Source: an uncultured bacterium (GTDB lineage: Bacteria > Verrucomicrobiota > Kiritimatiellia > CAIKKV01 > CAIJXV01). Taken from it: a stretch of DNA of 64,000 bases. Where the stretch lies: positions 1-64,000 of the forward strand of contig CAIJXV010000017.1 of the NCBI GenBank assembly GCA_903824675.1, given 5' to 3'. Positions 27,532 through 38,054 of this stretch are shown here, in pieces. Below the pieces are notes generated by a model. It was not told the DNA's origin and made no database searches. It saw only the letters and a list, made by a program, of their open reading frames with translations. Numbering within the stretch: position 1 is the first letter of the stretch; every line of letters begins with the position of its first letter. Made by a program: the position numbers and the translations under genes.

Positions 27532-28929
27532 TCACTCTTCTGGACGATCCTTCGGCATTGCCGACAGTCGACGGGAAGCAAAGCCCAGGGCCGTCAACAA
27601 GGCGGCCACCATCAGGATGATCGCTCCGATCATTAGAAATCTTAGATGGCGTGACATCCACCCCCGGGAAAATCCCTGCCGAAAGGTTGGATTACCCTGT
27701 GTCGCCCCCAAAATCCAGTCCTGCCCCAATTCGGGATCGGCGCGGGCTAACACCTGACCGATATCGTAAACCGGCAAGGGTAACCCCTCTCCGTTATAAT
27801 ACAGCCGATACTGAGTCCCGCGCGGCAGGAAGAGGAGCTCGTGACAGTTCTCGTGTGCCGACAACCGGTTCAGCAACAGGGGTGGATTGTCATTGTTCTG
27901 AATTAGAATCCGGTATTCGTCCCAACGATTTTCAGCAGGAAAATCGAGGGTTAATTTGGAATCCTGCACGGCCCCCAGTTGGATGAAATGCACCGTCGAT
28001 TCGGCCACCTGCCGCCATTCGCTTTCACCTCGATTGCGCGCCATAACCTGGATGGACCGCACAAAATTGACCTCGTCGAAACCAAATTCAAGCGCGACCA
28101 GCGGGCGGCGCCCTCCCTCAAAATCGATCGCCGTCTTGCGCTCTTTGGCCAAATCAGAAACCACATAATGAGTCACGCCCGTCACCGTGGTCACCGGCTG
28201 AAGAGCCCACGCCTCTTCACGTGATTCCAATAAATCGGCTTGATCCATGCGAAAAGGAATTCGTTGAAATGTCCGGCGCTCGGTCTCGGTCGGAAAATCA
28301 CCGGATCGGGTTTGCCGGGTCGTTTCGAGCAAAGGTGTTTCCCGGGCCGCCAAGCCGGTCCCAATTTCAACCCGGAACCAAGGCCCCTCATTCGGGGTCA
28401 AGGCTACCCGATCCCGCCGGACATCGGCGAACCGCGAATAATCGTAGATCACCGCACGGGTAGCTACTGGTGTCCAGGTCTCGCCATCCGGCCCCGCCCA
28501 TACCTGGACCTCTTTCTCGAAATCACGCAAGCCGGTCTGTAGCCGTAGGCCGGAAAAAACAATCCGATTGGTTTCTTCAACTCTCAATACCAATTCCAAA
28601 CGATTATCCGCTAACTCCCTGAGCTGAACCATCCGCGCACGATAAGGAATGTCGCGAACCTGTCGGCGACTGAAGGTTCGTTGCCGAATGAGCCAGGGCT
28701 GTTCGCGATCGTTTTCTCCCGCCAGTCGCAGATTGGAATAATCAGCGGACGCCGTGGCATAGATTTCGGGATCCAGCAGAAACTTGGCCAATTCGGACGG
28801 CCTGGTCGCCCCGGGCGTAACCTCTTTAAAAGCGGGAAACCGGTTGGCGTCAACAGTGCCCGCCAGAAGAGGGGCCATCGCACTTAAAACCAACCAGGCC
28901 CCCACCCACTCTATCCATCGCATTTTCAT
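27532..28929 (-). CDS. DUF3999 family membrane-anchored protein
   Basis: This 465-residue protein has an N-terminal signal peptide (hydrophobic stretch ending in MAPLLAGT), a large extracytoplasmic region with repeated beta-strand-like sequence, and one C-terminal membrane helix (FLMIGAIILMVAALLTALGF). It resembles DUF3999 proteins, which have no established function and commonly lie next to DUF2339 genes. Here the start overlaps the DUF2339 stop by an ATGA, so the two are probably made together and may form one membrane complex. The assignment rests on length, topology and partner rather than a catalytic motif. Confidence 0.65.
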   Translation of the reverse strand: MKMRWIEWVGAWLVLSAMAPLLAGTVDANRFPAFKEVTPGATRPSELAKFLLDPEIYATASADYSNLRLAGENDREQPWLIRQRTFSRRQVRDIPYRARMVQLRELADNRLELVLRVEETNRIVFSGLRLQTGLRDFEKEVQVWAGPDGETWTPVATRAVIYDYSRFADVRRDRVALTPNEGPWFRVEIGTGLAARETPLLETTRQTRSGDFPTETERRTFQRIPFRMDQADLLESREEAWALQPVTTVTGVTHYVVSDLAKERKTAIDFEGGRRPLVALEFGFDEVNFVRSIQVMARNRGESEWRQVAESTVHFIQLGAVQDSKLTLDFPAENRWDEYRILIQNNDNPPLLLNRLSAHENCHELLFLPRGTQYRLYYNGEGLPLPVYDIGQVLARADPELGQDWILGATQGNPTFRQGFSRGWMSRHLRFLMIGAIILMVAALLTALGFASRRLSAMPKDRPEE

Positions 28930-31424
28930 CGGGCCTCCTCCGACTCATCACCCGCTCCGTCAACGCGAAGGAATTTGCGATGAGCCCGCAGATAAACCAA
29001 CGATCCCAGGATCAATAACACGCCCACACCCATCGAAGCCATGATCCGGTAAATTCCAGCCATGTGTGACAGATCCGACATAAAGACCTTGGCAATCACC
29101 AAGATAAAAAGACCTAAACCGACATAGCGCATGCAGCGACTATTCCGAATGATTCCGGTCGTTAACAGGGCCAATGCAAATATCGTCCAGTAAACCGAAA
29201 CCCCGCCCGACCGGAAACCCGGCAACATCCAATAAAGGCAACTATTGACTTCAAGGGTTGTGAAACCAAAGAGTAATAGCAAACCGCCGTATCCCAGCCA
29301 ATAGACCAGAACATCGCCGGCATCGGCTGACCGAACCCAAGTCCATACCCAGCCAATTGAACCGAGAATCAGCAGGAGATCAAGCCAGCGCCAAGCCACC
29401 AACATCGCAGAATAACTCGATGGGCGAAAAACGGAGTCGATGAGTTGCCAGGACTCTAAATCGAAGACTATGGTTTTTGCCAGGGCGGCAATCAGGAGTA
29501 TCAATCCGACCCAACGGAACGAAAGCGATCCTTCCGTCCGATAGCGGGACATCAAGTAGACCCCCATGCCACACCAAACCCCTGTCAACAAGGCCGGTCG
29601 CGCCGGAAGGCAAAAACGGGACAGACATCCCAATTCGAATTGCAAAAACATCACCAACACCGCACAAAGAATCCAAAACAGGATCGTTCCGGCCAACGAG
29701 AAGGGGACCGTTACGGGCAGGTCATTCTCCGCCGTTCGTTGAGCGGGTTCTGCATTACGGGCTTTGCGTTCCAGCCAGAAACTGCTGAACACCGCAATCA
29801 GTACCCCGCCAAAAGTCCACACTCGATGCATCAACCCATTCCGATATTCCTGAAAAGTCCATCCCACCGGCGAATGCCGGAGGTAGTTCCGCCCGAGATC
29901 GAGACTGACCAGGCGCAATAGGCTCACCGCCAGCAAACCATGGCCCAGCAGGCGCATGAAGCGGTTCTGCAGACGGTGTCCCAGCCAGACCAGCATCGCG
30001 GCCATGAGAGCCCAGCAGAGGGTCAGGGATTCTTGCTCGACGGCCAGCGGAAGGGTCAGGATGGCGAAACATCCAGCCAAGGCCATCACGGTCAGCGTCA
30101 GCGGTCGATCGGGCCGGGGACGGGCCAGGAACCACACCACATGAGCAATATAGAAAATGGCCAACCCCAGCGTCATCAGGGCTGGATACGGCCGGCCCCA
30201 CCGCCCCTGAATCAGGTCATATGCCGCCAGGGCAAACAACCCCGCATTGAGGATCAGGTGAAGAATATCCAGCAAGCCGGCCCGTTCGTCGACCCGACGC
30301 AGGCTATGCCACCAGCTTAAAAAAGAATGTAAGAAAAAAAACAAGACCAGAAAAACAAGGACGACATTAAAATCACGCACCGCTTGGTATTGCCCCAAGG
30401 AGGCGGCATAAAGGGCATAGGTAAACAAAAAAGCCAGGTAGTTCAGCAACCGCCAGGACCGGTAATGGGCGATCCCCAACACCCCCACCCCCAACAACAG
30501 CAGATAGGAAAAGAAGGCGAAAAATTGAGGCTGGCCGGTACTGAGCATCACGGGGGTCCCGTAACCTCCAATGATTCCCAATATCGCCACCAACATCGAG
30601 TTGCAACTCACCGCCATCACCCCGGCGGTCAGCGTCACCAAGATCATCAGCCCAAAAACGTAGGGCGTATCGATCAAGTGATACAGGGGCCCCGCGGCAT
30701 ACAGGCTGAAATAAAGCACGGCAAACGCTCCCCCCAAAAGGCCTTGCCCGAGAATGGTCCATTGTCGCCGGTAAACCACAAAGCCGCCAACCATCATCGC
30801 CACCCCGACCAATAGACTCGACGCCACCCGCGCGATCGGAGGGAACAACTGGCGGTCTATCGACCATTTCAGAAAATACCCAATCCCAACCACAAACGCG
30901 ATGATCCCGGCACGGATCAACCAAGTGGTCGCCACCGCGAACTCCATCGAAACGCCCGCCGGTCGGTGCTCCTCGTTCACCAGCAACCAATTCCAGATTC
31001 GGCGCAAGGCCTCTTGTGTGGCGCGAATCCACGCCGGCATTTCAGCCGGCACTTCCGTCACCGGTCGATGGACTTGCGCCACCGGTGCATTTTTCACCGC
31101 CTCGGCAATCGTGTCCTCGCTCACCCAAGGCACCGCACGCGTTGACGATTCAGGCAAAACGGGAGGCAGGGGCGGGGGGACAGGCGGTGGAATCGTTGCG
31201 GGAGCTGGAACCGGAGGCGCGGAAACGATGGGGGAAACCGGCCCTTCATGCGGACTGGGGAGAGGAGAAATCGTCAGAGGACTATCGTTTCGCAAACGGA
31301 ATAGTTTTTCCTGGATCAACTTGATGTCCATCTGCATCACTTGCAGAGTGGACGACAGAAATTTGAGCTGGACAATCACCACGACCAAAACGACCAAAGC
31401 CGCAAGAGACAGAATGATTTCCAT
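28926..31424 (-). CDS. DUF2339 polytopic membrane protein
   Basis: The 832-residue protein has an N-terminal membrane helix (ILSLAALVVLVVVIVQL), a short coiled segment, a proline-rich cytoplasmic stretch, and then many hydrophobic helices from about residue 165 to the C-terminus, as in DUF2339 proteins. Segments such as GIGYFLKWSIDRQLFPPIARV, YRRQWTILGQGLLGGAFAVLYFSLYAA and NSMLVAILGIIGGYGTPVML are characteristic. Function is unknown. It follows trxB by 30 nt and has a GGGAGGA ribosome site. It is coupled to the DUF3999 gene. Confidence 0.8.
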   Translation of the reverse strand: MEIILSLAALVVLVVVIVQLKFLSSTLQVMQMDIKLIQEKLFRLRNDSPLTISPLPSPHEGPVSPIVSAPPVPAPATIPPPVPPPLPPVLPESSTRAVPWVSEDTIAEAVKNAPVAQVHRPVTEVPAEMPAWIRATQEALRRIWNWLLVNEEHRPAGVSMEFAVATTWLIRAGIIAFVVGIGYFLKWSIDRQLFPPIARVASSLLVGVAMMVGGFVVYRRQWTILGQGLLGGAFAVLYFSLYAAGPLYHLIDTPYVFGLMILVTLTAGVMAVSCNSMLVAILGIIGGYGTPVMLSTGQPQFFAFFSYLLLLGVGVLGIAHYRSWRLLNYLAFLFTYALYAASLGQYQAVRDFNVVLVFLVLFFFLHSFLSWWHSLRRVDERAGLLDILHLILNAGLFALAAYDLIQGRWGRPYPALMTLGLAIFYIAHVVWFLARPRPDRPLTLTVMALAGCFAILTLPLAVEQESLTLCWALMAAMLVWLGHRLQNRFMRLLGHGLLAVSLLRLVSLDLGRNYLRHSPVGWTFQEYRNGLMHRVWTFGGVLIAVFSSFWLERKARNAEPAQRTAENDLPVTVPFSLAGTILFWILCAVLVMFLQFELGCLSRFCLPARPALLTGVWCGMGVYLMSRYRTEGSLSFRWVGLILLIAALAKTIVFDLESWQLIDSVFRPSSYSAMLVAWRWLDLLLILGSIGWVWTWVRSADAGDVLVYWLGYGGLLLLFGFTTLEVNSCLYWMLPGFRSGGVSVYWTIFALALLTTGIIRNSRCMRYVGLGLFILVIAKVFMSDLSHMAGIYRIMASMGVGVLLILGSLVYLRAHRKFLRVDGAGDESEEAR

Positions 31425-31454
31425 CCGAGTTCCTCCCTGTTTCCGGAGACTAGA

Positions 31455-32378
31455 TCACAGACCGTGTTCGGCCAGGAATCGCTCGGCTTCAAGGGCGGCC
31501 ATGCATCCGCTTCCCGCTGCGGTCACGGCCTGCCGATAGATCGGATCCTGCACATCCCCGGCCGCAAAAACCCCTGATACCCGGGTGCGGGTCGATTGCG
31601 TGATCAAATATCCACGGGGATCCATATCCAACTGTCCCTTGAACGGATCCGTGTTCGGTTTATGTCCGATGGCGACAAACAGACCTTCCAGGGCCAGATC
31701 GCTTTTCAGGCCTGTAACAACATCCCGAATGCGCACGCCGGTCACCTTGTTTTCCGCAACCCCCAGGACTTCTTCAACCAACGAATTCCAAGATATTTTG
31801 ATTTTGGGATGATTTTTAACCCGCTCCGCCATGATCCGGGAAGCCCGGAATTCATGCCGACGGTGAATCACATGAACGATCGAGGCAAATCGCGTCAGGA
31901 AAAGCGCATCCTCCATCGCCGTGTCTCCCCCGCCTACGACCGCCACCGGCACCTTCCGGTAGAAGGCCCCATCACAGGTGGCGCAACCGGAAACCCCACG
32001 CCCGATCAGCGCTTTTTCCGATTCGAGCCCGATATATTGGGCGCTCGCCCCGGTTGCAATGATCACGGCCTGACTTTCCAGAACCGCCCCGTCGTCCAGC
32101 GTCAGCTTGAAGGGACGGCCGGAAAAATCGACCGACAGAACCTCCCGGCTCAGAACCCGGGCGCCGAAGCGTTCAGCCTGGGCTTGCATCTGCCCGACCA
32201 AGGCGGTTCCATCAATTGCTTCTGGAAATCCGGGAAAGTTCTCGACTTCGGTGGTCGTGGTCAATTGTCCGCCGGGTTGTAAGCCTTGGAGCAGAAGCGG
32301 CTGCAGATTAGCGCGGGCAGAGTAGAGGGCGGCTGTCAAACCGGCAGGGCCGGTACCGAGAATGACCAATTTTTCCAT
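31455..32378 (-). CDS. trxB: Thioredoxin-disulfide reductase
   Basis: TrxB transfers electrons from NADPH through FAD to thioredoxin. The 307-residue protein has GTGPAGLTAALYSARA (FAD), the redox-active CATC in SGCATCDGAFYR, GGGDTAMEDALFL (NADPH) and GVFAAGDVQDPIYRQ. Two starts are possible: an ATG at 32399 that overlaps the pilB-like stop as TGATG, and the ATG at 32378 used here, which gives MEKLVILG and has AAGGGG upstream. It lies inside the pilus-motor/DUF2339 gene string and may be co-transcribed with it. Confidence 0.93.
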   Translation of the reverse strand: MEKLVILGTGPAGLTAALYSARANLQPLLLQGLQPGGQLTTTTEVENFPGFPEAIDGTALVGQMQAQAERFGARVLSREVLSVDFSGRPFKLTLDDGAVLESQAVIIATGASAQYIGLESEKALIGRGVSGCATCDGAFYRKVPVAVVGGGDTAMEDALFLTRFASIVHVIHRRHEFRASRIMAERVKNHPKIKISWNSLVEEVLGVAENKVTGVRIRDVVTGLKSDLALEGLFVAIGHKPNTDPFKGQLDMDPRGYLITQSTRTRVSGVFAAGDVQDPIYRQAVTAAGSGCMAALEAERFLAEHGL

Positions 32379-32398
32379 GCGCCGGAGCCCCTTCCCCA

Positions 32399-34108
32399 TC
32401 AGGTATATTTCATTACTTCGTCGACCGTCGTGTAACCATCGAGAATATTTCGAATACCGTCCTGCCGCAAGGTCCGCATGCCCAACTCGATCGCCCGGGT
32501 GCGAATGATCAGCGTAGGTTGGCGCTGGTTGATCAAATCGCGGATGGGATCCGTAATGGACAAGTATTCATAAATACCTTTCCGCCCCCGGTATCCGGTA
32601 TTATTACACTGGGCACAACCAGCGCCCTGATAAAAAGGCCGGTCGCCAATATCACGCTCGGAAATTCCGAGCCGATCCAAGGTGGTCTTATCGGGCTTGA
32701 ATGGTTTTTTGCAATTTTCACAGACTTTCCGAACCAGACGTTGCCCCAGCACAGCTTCCAAAGTTGAAGAGATTAAAAACGGCTCGACTTCCATGTCGAT
32801 CAAACGGGTGATGGCTCCAGCCGCATCATTGGTATGCAAAGTACTGAACACCAAGTGACCGGTCAGAGACGCGCGAATGGCGATCTGGGCAGTGTTTAAG
32901 TCGCGAATTTCACCGATCATCAGGATATCGGGATCCTGACGCAAAAAGGCACGCAATACCCGGTCAAAGTTATTGCCAATGGCATCGCTGATCGGCACCT
33001 GGACAATGCCATCGATCTCATATTCCACCGGATCTTCGGCGGTGAGGAGTTTGTTTTCGATGGTATTGATACGATTGAGCGCTGAATACAGAGTGGTGGT
33101 TTTTCCAGATCCGGTGGGCCCGGTGACAATGATAATCCCGTTGGGTTTGAGGACATCGGTTTCGAAAGCGCCATAGACATCCTCGGGCATGCCCAGATTG
33201 GCGAGATCGAGCGAAACCACCGAACGATCCAGCACCCGAAGCACCACACTTTCACCGAATTGCGTCGGAAGGGTGGATACACGGAAATCGACGGGGCGTC
33301 CGGCAACTGCCATCTGAATACGACCGTCTTGTGGCAGGCGGCGTTCAGCGATATTCAGGCTGGCAATAACTTTGATCCGGGAGATGATCGGCAGGGCGAG
33401 TCGTTTCGGTGGGGGCAGCATTTCGTACAGGGCGCCATCCACCCGGTATCGAATTTTGAATTCATGCTCGAACGGCTCGAAATGAATATCGGAAGCGCGT
33501 GCCTGAACAGCCTGGTACAAAACCAGATTGACATAACGAACCACCGGCGCCGATCCAGCCGCCTCCTCGATCGCCGCGGCGTCTTCGGTATTGGCGATTT
33601 CGGGAACCCCTTCCCCGGCTTCGAAATCAGATTCAAGGTGGGAGAGCATATCATTGACGGCCGCGCTGTCGTCACCATAAAACTCGCCAACCCGGGCACG
33701 GATATCGTCCTCGCGGGCCAACACAAAATTGACATCCTGGGACAGGACGAACATCAATTCATCCATCATGGCGGGATTGACCATATCGAAAGTGGCCACG
33801 GTAACCGAATTGGCCTCGCGCTGAACCGGCACCACATTATACATCCGGGCCAGGCTGGGTGGAACCGATCTCACCACCTCGGGTGGAATCTCGAGCGTCG
33901 GCAGGCTGATCACCTTGGTCCCCAAATTCTCGGCAATCACGGCCAACAGGTTGTCCTCGGAAATCAATTCCAGGTTCAGGATGATTTCTCGGATGGACTT
34001 GCCCGTGCGGACATGCTCCTCCTCGATATCGTCCAATTGCTCGGAACCGAGAACGTGTTGCTCCATCAGCGCCTGGATCAGGGGATCTTTAAGGATCACA
34101 TCCGCCAT
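32399..34108 (-). CDS. PilB/GspE-type secretion ATPase (first copy)
   Basis: This 569-residue protein has the N-terminal MshEN-like domain (to about 150) and a PilB/GspE ATPase core: ARASDIHFEPFEHEFKIRYRVDG, Walker [17 protein letters not shown], Asp box LLTAEDPVEYE, and [16 protein letters not shown] zinc-binding tetracysteine (CENCKK...CAQCNNTGYRG) is near the end. Such ATPases drive pilus assembly or type II secretion at the inner membrane. It is the third gene of a pilB-pilT-pilB string, 9 nt after pilT. It diverges clearly in sequence from the other copy in this window, so it is not a recent duplicate. Confidence 0.88.
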   Translation of the reverse strand: MADVILKDPLIQALMEQHVLGSEQLDDIEEEHVRTGKSIREIILNLELISEDNLLAVIAENLGTKVISLPTLEIPPEVVRSVPPSLARMYNVVPVQREANSVTVATFDMVNPAMMDELMFVLSQDVNFVLAREDDIRARVGEFYGDDSAAVNDMLSHLESDFEAGEGVPEIANTEDAAAIEEAAGSAPVVRYVNLVLYQAVQARASDIHFEPFEHEFKIRYRVDGALYEMLPPPKRLALPIISRIKVIASLNIAERRLPQDGRIQMAVAGRPVDFRVSTLPTQFGESVVLRVLDRSVVSLDLANLGMPEDVYGAFETDVLKPNGIIIVTGPTGSGKTTTLYSALNRINTIENKLLTAEDPVEYEIDGIVQVPISDAIGNNFDRVLRAFLRQDPDILMIGEIRDLNTAQIAIRASLTGHLVFSTLHTNDAAGAITRLIDMEVEPFLISSTLEAVLGQRLVRKVCENCKKPFKPDKTTLDRLGISERDIGDRPFYQGAGCAQCNNTGYRGRKGIYEYLSITDPIRDLINQRQPTLIIRTRAIELGMRTLRQDGIRNILDGYTTVDEVMKYT

Positions 34109-34117
34109 ACGAGCCGC

Positions 34118-35206
34118 CTACTTCCGTTTCTTTTGTTCTTCCTGCAATTTCAGCACAATACCTTCAGGATCCTGGGCCTTGGTGATCAGGTCCTCGTAGT
34201 GGATCTTACCTGCCTGGTACAACGCCATCAGGTGGAAATCGAGCGTCACCATTCCCCATTTGGCACCCGTCTGGATCTCGGAGGTAATCCGGTAGGTTTT
34301 ATTTTCACGGATTAACGATTGAATGGCCGGAGTTGAAATCATGATTTCGAAAGCCGCAGTCCGTCCTTTGGCATCCGCGCGGACCAGCAAGAGTTGCGAA
34401 ATGACCGCCACCACACTTGAGGCCAACTGGGTCCGGATCTGTGCCTGCTGAGTGGTGGGAAAGGCATCCACAATCCGGTCAACCGTCCGTGCGGCCCCGG
34501 TGGTGTGTAGCGTGGCAAACACCAAATGCCCGGTTTCCGCTGCGGTAATCGCCGCCGACATCGTTTCCAGGTCGCGCATTTCGCCCACGAGTATAACGTC
34601 CGGGTCCTGCCGCAGGGCACGGCGCAGGGCCTCACTAAATGAGGGCACATCGACCCCGATTTCACGCTGGGTCACCAGGGACTTGTTGTGGGTGTGGTAA
34701 TATTCGATCGGATCTTCGACCGTGATCACATGGCAGTCCCGCTCGGTGTTGATCACATTGATCATGCTCGCCAGGGTCGACGTCTTCCCGGAACCCGTCG
34801 GCCCCGTCACTAAAATCAGTCCCCGCGGGCGGTAGAGCAGTTCTTTGACCTGCACCGGCAACCCGATATCTTCCAGCGTCATCAACCGCGAAGGGATTTG
34901 GCGTAGAACCATGCCGATATACCCTTTGGCCTTGAGCACGCTCACGCGGAAACGAGCCGCCGTACCAAACCCGAACCCGAAATCAGTCCCCCCCTGCTCT
35001 TGGACCTTTTGCTGGTGTTCATCCGAGGTGATACTTTTCATCAGTCTCTCGGTATCCTCAGGGCGCAAACACGGCGCATCGATCGGCTGCATTCCCCCAT
35101 GAATTCGCAGAACGGGAGGAACTCCCACCTCAATGTGCAGATCCGAGGCGCCCTCGTCCACCACCAACTGCAACAAATCGCTCATTTCGATATCGGCGTT
35201 ATTCAT
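34118..35206 (-). CDS. pilT: Type IV pilus retraction ATPase PilT
   Basis: PilT powers pilus retraction and twitching. The 362-residue protein has [19 protein letters not shown] at the start, Walker [17 protein letters not shown], Asp box ITVEDPIEY, and the PilT-typical [30 protein letters not shown], with no zinc tetracysteine. Its start overlaps the upstream pilB-like stop by one base (TGATG). The shared operon with two extension-type ATPases implies a dynamic pilus. PilC and the secretin are not in the window. Confidence 0.92.
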   Translation of the reverse strand: MNNADIEMSDLLQLVVDEGASDLHIEVGVPPVLRIHGGMQPIDAPCLRPEDTERLMKSITSDEHQQKVQEQGGTDFGFGFGTAARFRVSVLKAKGYIGMVLRQIPSRLMTLEDIGLPVQVKELLYRPRGLILVTGPTGSGKTSTLASMINVINTERDCHVITVEDPIEYYHTHNKSLVTQREIGVDVPSFSEALRRALRQDPDVILVGEMRDLETMSAAITAAETGHLVFATLHTTGAARTVDRIVDAFPTTQQAQIRTQLASSVVAVISQLLLVRADAKGRTAAFEIMISTPAIQSLIRENKTYRITSEIQTGAKWGMVTLDFHLMALYQAGKIHYEDLITKAQDPEGIVLKLQEEQKKRK

Positions 35207-36912
35207 CAGGATTCATCTCCCATGGTCACGCGTACCACCTCGTCCAATGTCGTGATGCCCGCGATCACCTTGCGCATCCCGTCCTCGCGCAGGGTTCGCA
35301 TGCCGAACTCGCGGGCGCGTTCCCGCAATTCCGCCGAAGCCACCTTGTCAAAAATCATCCGCTGGATCTCTTCATTGACCTCGAGAATTTCGAATATTCC
35401 TCGTCGCCCCGTATATCCTGTCAAGGCACACTTGGCACACCCTCGGCCCGAAAAGAATTTGATGTGTTCAACCTGCTCCGCCGTCTGCCCTAACAGGCGC
35501 AATTCGGTGACCGTCGGCTTATGTTCTTCCTTGCAAGCCGGACAAATCATCCGGACCAAGCGTTGGGCCATGATCCCTCGCACTGCGGAAGCAACCAGGA
35601 AGGGTTTGATCCCGATATCGATCAAACGGGTGATCGCACTCGGCGCATCGTTCGTATGAAGAGTACTGAACACCAAATGCCCGGTCAGGGCCGCCTCGGT
35701 CGCGATCCGGGCGGTTTCCAAGTCGCGAATTTCACCGATCATTACAATGTTTGGAGCCTGACGCAGAATCGACCGCAAAGCAGACGCAAAGGTGAGACCG
35801 ATTTCCTCGCGAACATGCACCTGGTTGATACCGGATAGCTGATATTCAACCGGGTCTTCAACCGTGATAATCTTGCGGTCCGGCCGATTAATCTGGTTCA
35901 AAGCCGCATAAAGAGTGGTCGTTTTCCCAGACCCGGTTGGCCCTGTAACCAGCAGAATCCCATCCGCCAAGCTGATCATCCGCTGAAAGACTTCCTGATC
36001 ATCCGCTAAAAAACCCAGATTCGGCAAGCCCAAGGCCAGGCTCTTCTTGTCCAAAATACGCATCACGATCGATTCGCCGTGGCAGGAAGGCACCGACGAT
36101 ACGCGCAAATCGATTTCGCTGCCTTTGATATTGACCTGAATACGGCCATCCTGCGGCACCCGCTTTTCGGCAATCTTCATATTGGCCATGATCTTGACAC
36201 GGCTGATAATCGCCGACTGCAGGCGTTTGGGGGGACTATCCACCTCATGCAATACCCCGTCAATTCGAACCCGGACCCGGAACCGTTTTTCCATCGGTTC
36301 AAGATGGATATCCGATGCCCGATTGCGATGAGCTTCATACAAAATCAAACTCACCAATTTGATGATCGGAACATCGGCATCGCTCACATCCGAAGATTCG
36401 CGAATCGTATCGGATCCCGACTGAACCATGTCAACCGTACCTTCGGTCAACTGGTCAAGCATGGTTTCGACATTGGTCTCTGTAGTATAATATTTCTGCT
36501 GTGCGACCTGAATCTCCTCGGGCGGGGCCACCACCCCTTCAATGTCGCATTTCAGGAGATAGCGCAGGCTGTCCAAGGTATCCACATCCAAGGGATCACC
36601 CAACGCCACGGTCAGACTTTTTTCGGTCTTTAGAATAGGTACTATTTTGTATTTGCGAGCCACCTCGGAAGACAGGGCGGCAATGGCGTCGGCCGGAATC
36701 TCGTGATCCTTCAAGGAAATCATTTCCATGCCAAAACGGCCGGCTAAAATACCCAGCACCTCATGGGGATCCAGGATGCCGCGGTGGATCAGCTCATCGA
36801 GGGGCGTCGTCCCCTCGGCCATGAAATTGCCGCGAACGTCAGCGATCTGCTCGGGACTTAGCAGCCCTTCTTCTTGCAGGACTTCCAGGACATATTCGTC
36901 GTTTGAAGTCAA
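35206..36912 (-). CDS. PilB/GspE-type secretion ATPase (second copy, operon head)
   Basis: This 568-residue protein has an MshEN-like N-terminal domain and a PilB-type ATPase core: [23 protein letters not shown], Walker [40 protein letters not shown], and the zinc tetracysteine CPACKE...[11 protein letters not shown]. The track start at 36969 adds 19 poor residues. I chose the TTG at 36912 because GGAGGAG lies six bases before it and the protein then begins [16 protein letters not shown]. It heads the minus-strand string pilB-pilT-pilB-trxB-DUF2339-DUF3999. Confidence 0.88.
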   Translation of the reverse strand: MTSNDEYVLEVLQEEGLLSPEQIADVRGNFMAEGTTPLDELIHRGILDPHEVLGILAGRFGMEMISLKDHEIPADAIAALSSEVARKYKIVPILKTEKSLTVALGDPLDVDTLDSLRYLLKCDIEGVVAPPEEIQVAQQKYYTTETNVETMLDQLTEGTVDMVQSGSDTIRESSDVSDADVPIIKLVSLILYEAHRNRASDIHLEPMEKRFRVRVRIDGVLHEVDSPPKRLQSAIISRVKIMANMKIAEKRVPQDGRIQVNIKGSEIDLRVSSVPSCHGESIVMRILDKKSLALGLPNLGFLADDQEVFQRMISLADGILLVTGPTGSGKTTTLYAALNQINRPDRKIITVEDPVEYQLSGINQVHVREEIGLTFASALRSILRQAPNIVMIGEIRDLETARIATEAALTGHLVFSTLHTNDAPSAITRLIDIGIKPFLVASAVRGIMAQRLVRMICPACKEEHKPTVTELRLLGQTAEQVEHIKFFSGRGCAKCALTGYTGRRGIFEILEVNEEIQRMIFDKVASAELRERAREFGMRTLREDGMRKVIAGITTLDEVVRVTMGDES

Positions 36913-37029
36913 AATGTACTCCTCCGCCCAGATCAAAAAGCACCGTCTAATTGGTATGGCTTTTCGCAAACTTCACGTCCAAAGTCAAGCCTGACCGCAA
37001 ATCGGGTGTCAGACGACCTGAAATGCCTC

Positions 37030-37057
37030 TTGACGCACCGGCTAAACGTCCTAGAGT
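37030..37057 (+). promoter_or_regulatory. Candidate promoter of the 37080-39400 gene pair
   Basis: TTGACG (37030-37035) and TAGAGT (37052-37057) are 16 nt apart and end 22 nt before the TTG start codon at 37080. Confidence 0.35.
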
Positions 37058-37079
37058 ACGCCTAGTTCAGGAGATCACC

Positions 37080-38054
37080 TTGCTTCCGCTCAACAGATCA
37101 TTCGTTTTGGTGTTCCTATTTGTTTCCTTCATTTTCCCCTTGTTTCTTCCGGCAGGACTGCATGAACGACCGGTTCCACCCCGGCCTGGCCCGGCAACCC
37201 CTATCATCCTGCCTGTTCCACGGGGCCAAGGTGCTGTCACCCGTTGCTGGAACGGCCCCTTAAATGCGGTCTACGGCTTGATTGAAAGCGATTCCATCAG
37301 TTACCCTAGATATTTTATCCTCCCGGTAGGTGCTCCCAGAGCCACATTAATCCCGAAATTACCCCCATCCTGGGTTCAACCCGCTGATCTTCGCGCTTGG
37401 TCCGATATTAAGGCCTGGACTTGGGATGCTTCCGGGAGCATTGCCTATTATCTGAACACGACCGGACACCTCTTTCGTCTCCAAAAAAACAAACTCCCCG
37501 AAGCCCTCGGTCAAGTTGCCGGAACTCACCGGCCTGATTTCAACGAATTTCAAGTCTCCCGGGCCTTCTTTTTTGACCCCCTCGGGCGCCTCTATACCGG
37601 CGGCAAAAATGGCGTGCTGTATCGATATACGCCGGGCACTCGAAAACTGGAAGCCCTCCCGCTTAAACTACCCGCCCTCCCCGGACGCGAAGCGTGGGCA
37701 TCGCTTGATACGGCGGTTGAAAGCCGAGGGGGAATCATTTGGGCGACCACGAGTGAAGGTTTTCTTTTTAGTATCAAACCGGATTCCGGCGCCCTGCTTA
37801 ATCTGGGAAAACCATTGTATCCATCGAAGATCGTGGGACTCGTCTGGGTGGGTGATAAAATAATTGGCGTAGGCGCAACCGAAAATGGGCCGGCACGCGC
37901 TTTTATTCTTGATCCGGCGACGCATTCACTGGAAAATCGCGCCTTCTTGATTCCGGGTTACGCCCCCCCAGCCTGTCTCACGACCGATTATTCAGGAAAC
38001 ATCATTGTCGGTGCCACCGGCCGACTAGGAGGACTTTATCTATGGTCGCCGTAA
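37080..38054 (+). CDS. Exported protein of unknown function, possible beta-propeller
   Basis: I do not recognise a family with confidence. The 324-residue product starts at a TTG with aggag six bases upstream and has a hydrophobic N-terminal signal-like segment (FVLVFLFVSFIFPLFLPAG). The rest carries repeated short motifs such as LYTGGKNGVLYRYTPGTRKLE, GIIWATTSEGFLFSIKPDSGALLNLG and NIIVGATGRLGGLYLWSP, which resemble blades of a beta-propeller. The track start at 36951 includes non-coding sequence. It overlaps the next gene by 13 nt, and both products look exported, so they may act together. Confidence 0.6.
   Translation: MLPLNRSFVLVFLFVSFIFPLFLPAGLHERPVPPRPGPATPIILPVPRGQGAVTRCWNGPLNAVYGLIESDSISYPRYFILPVGAPRATLIPKLPPSWVQPADLRAWSDIKAWTWDASGSIAYYLNTTGHLFRLQKNKLPEALGQVAGTHRPDFNEFQVSRAFFFDPLGRLYTGGKNGVLYRYTPGTRKLEALPLKLPALPGREAWASLDTAVESRGGIIWATTSEGFLFSIKPDSGALLNLGKPLYPSKIVGLVWVGDKIIGVGATENGPARAFILDPATHSLENRAFLIPGYAPPACLTTDYSGNIIVGATGRLGGLYLWSP

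Noticed and set aside
33260-34315. 351-residue plus-strand ORF opposite the pilB-like gene
   Set aside because: The opposite strand encodes a complete ATPase; the ORF is a codon-bias artefact rich in His and Gln.
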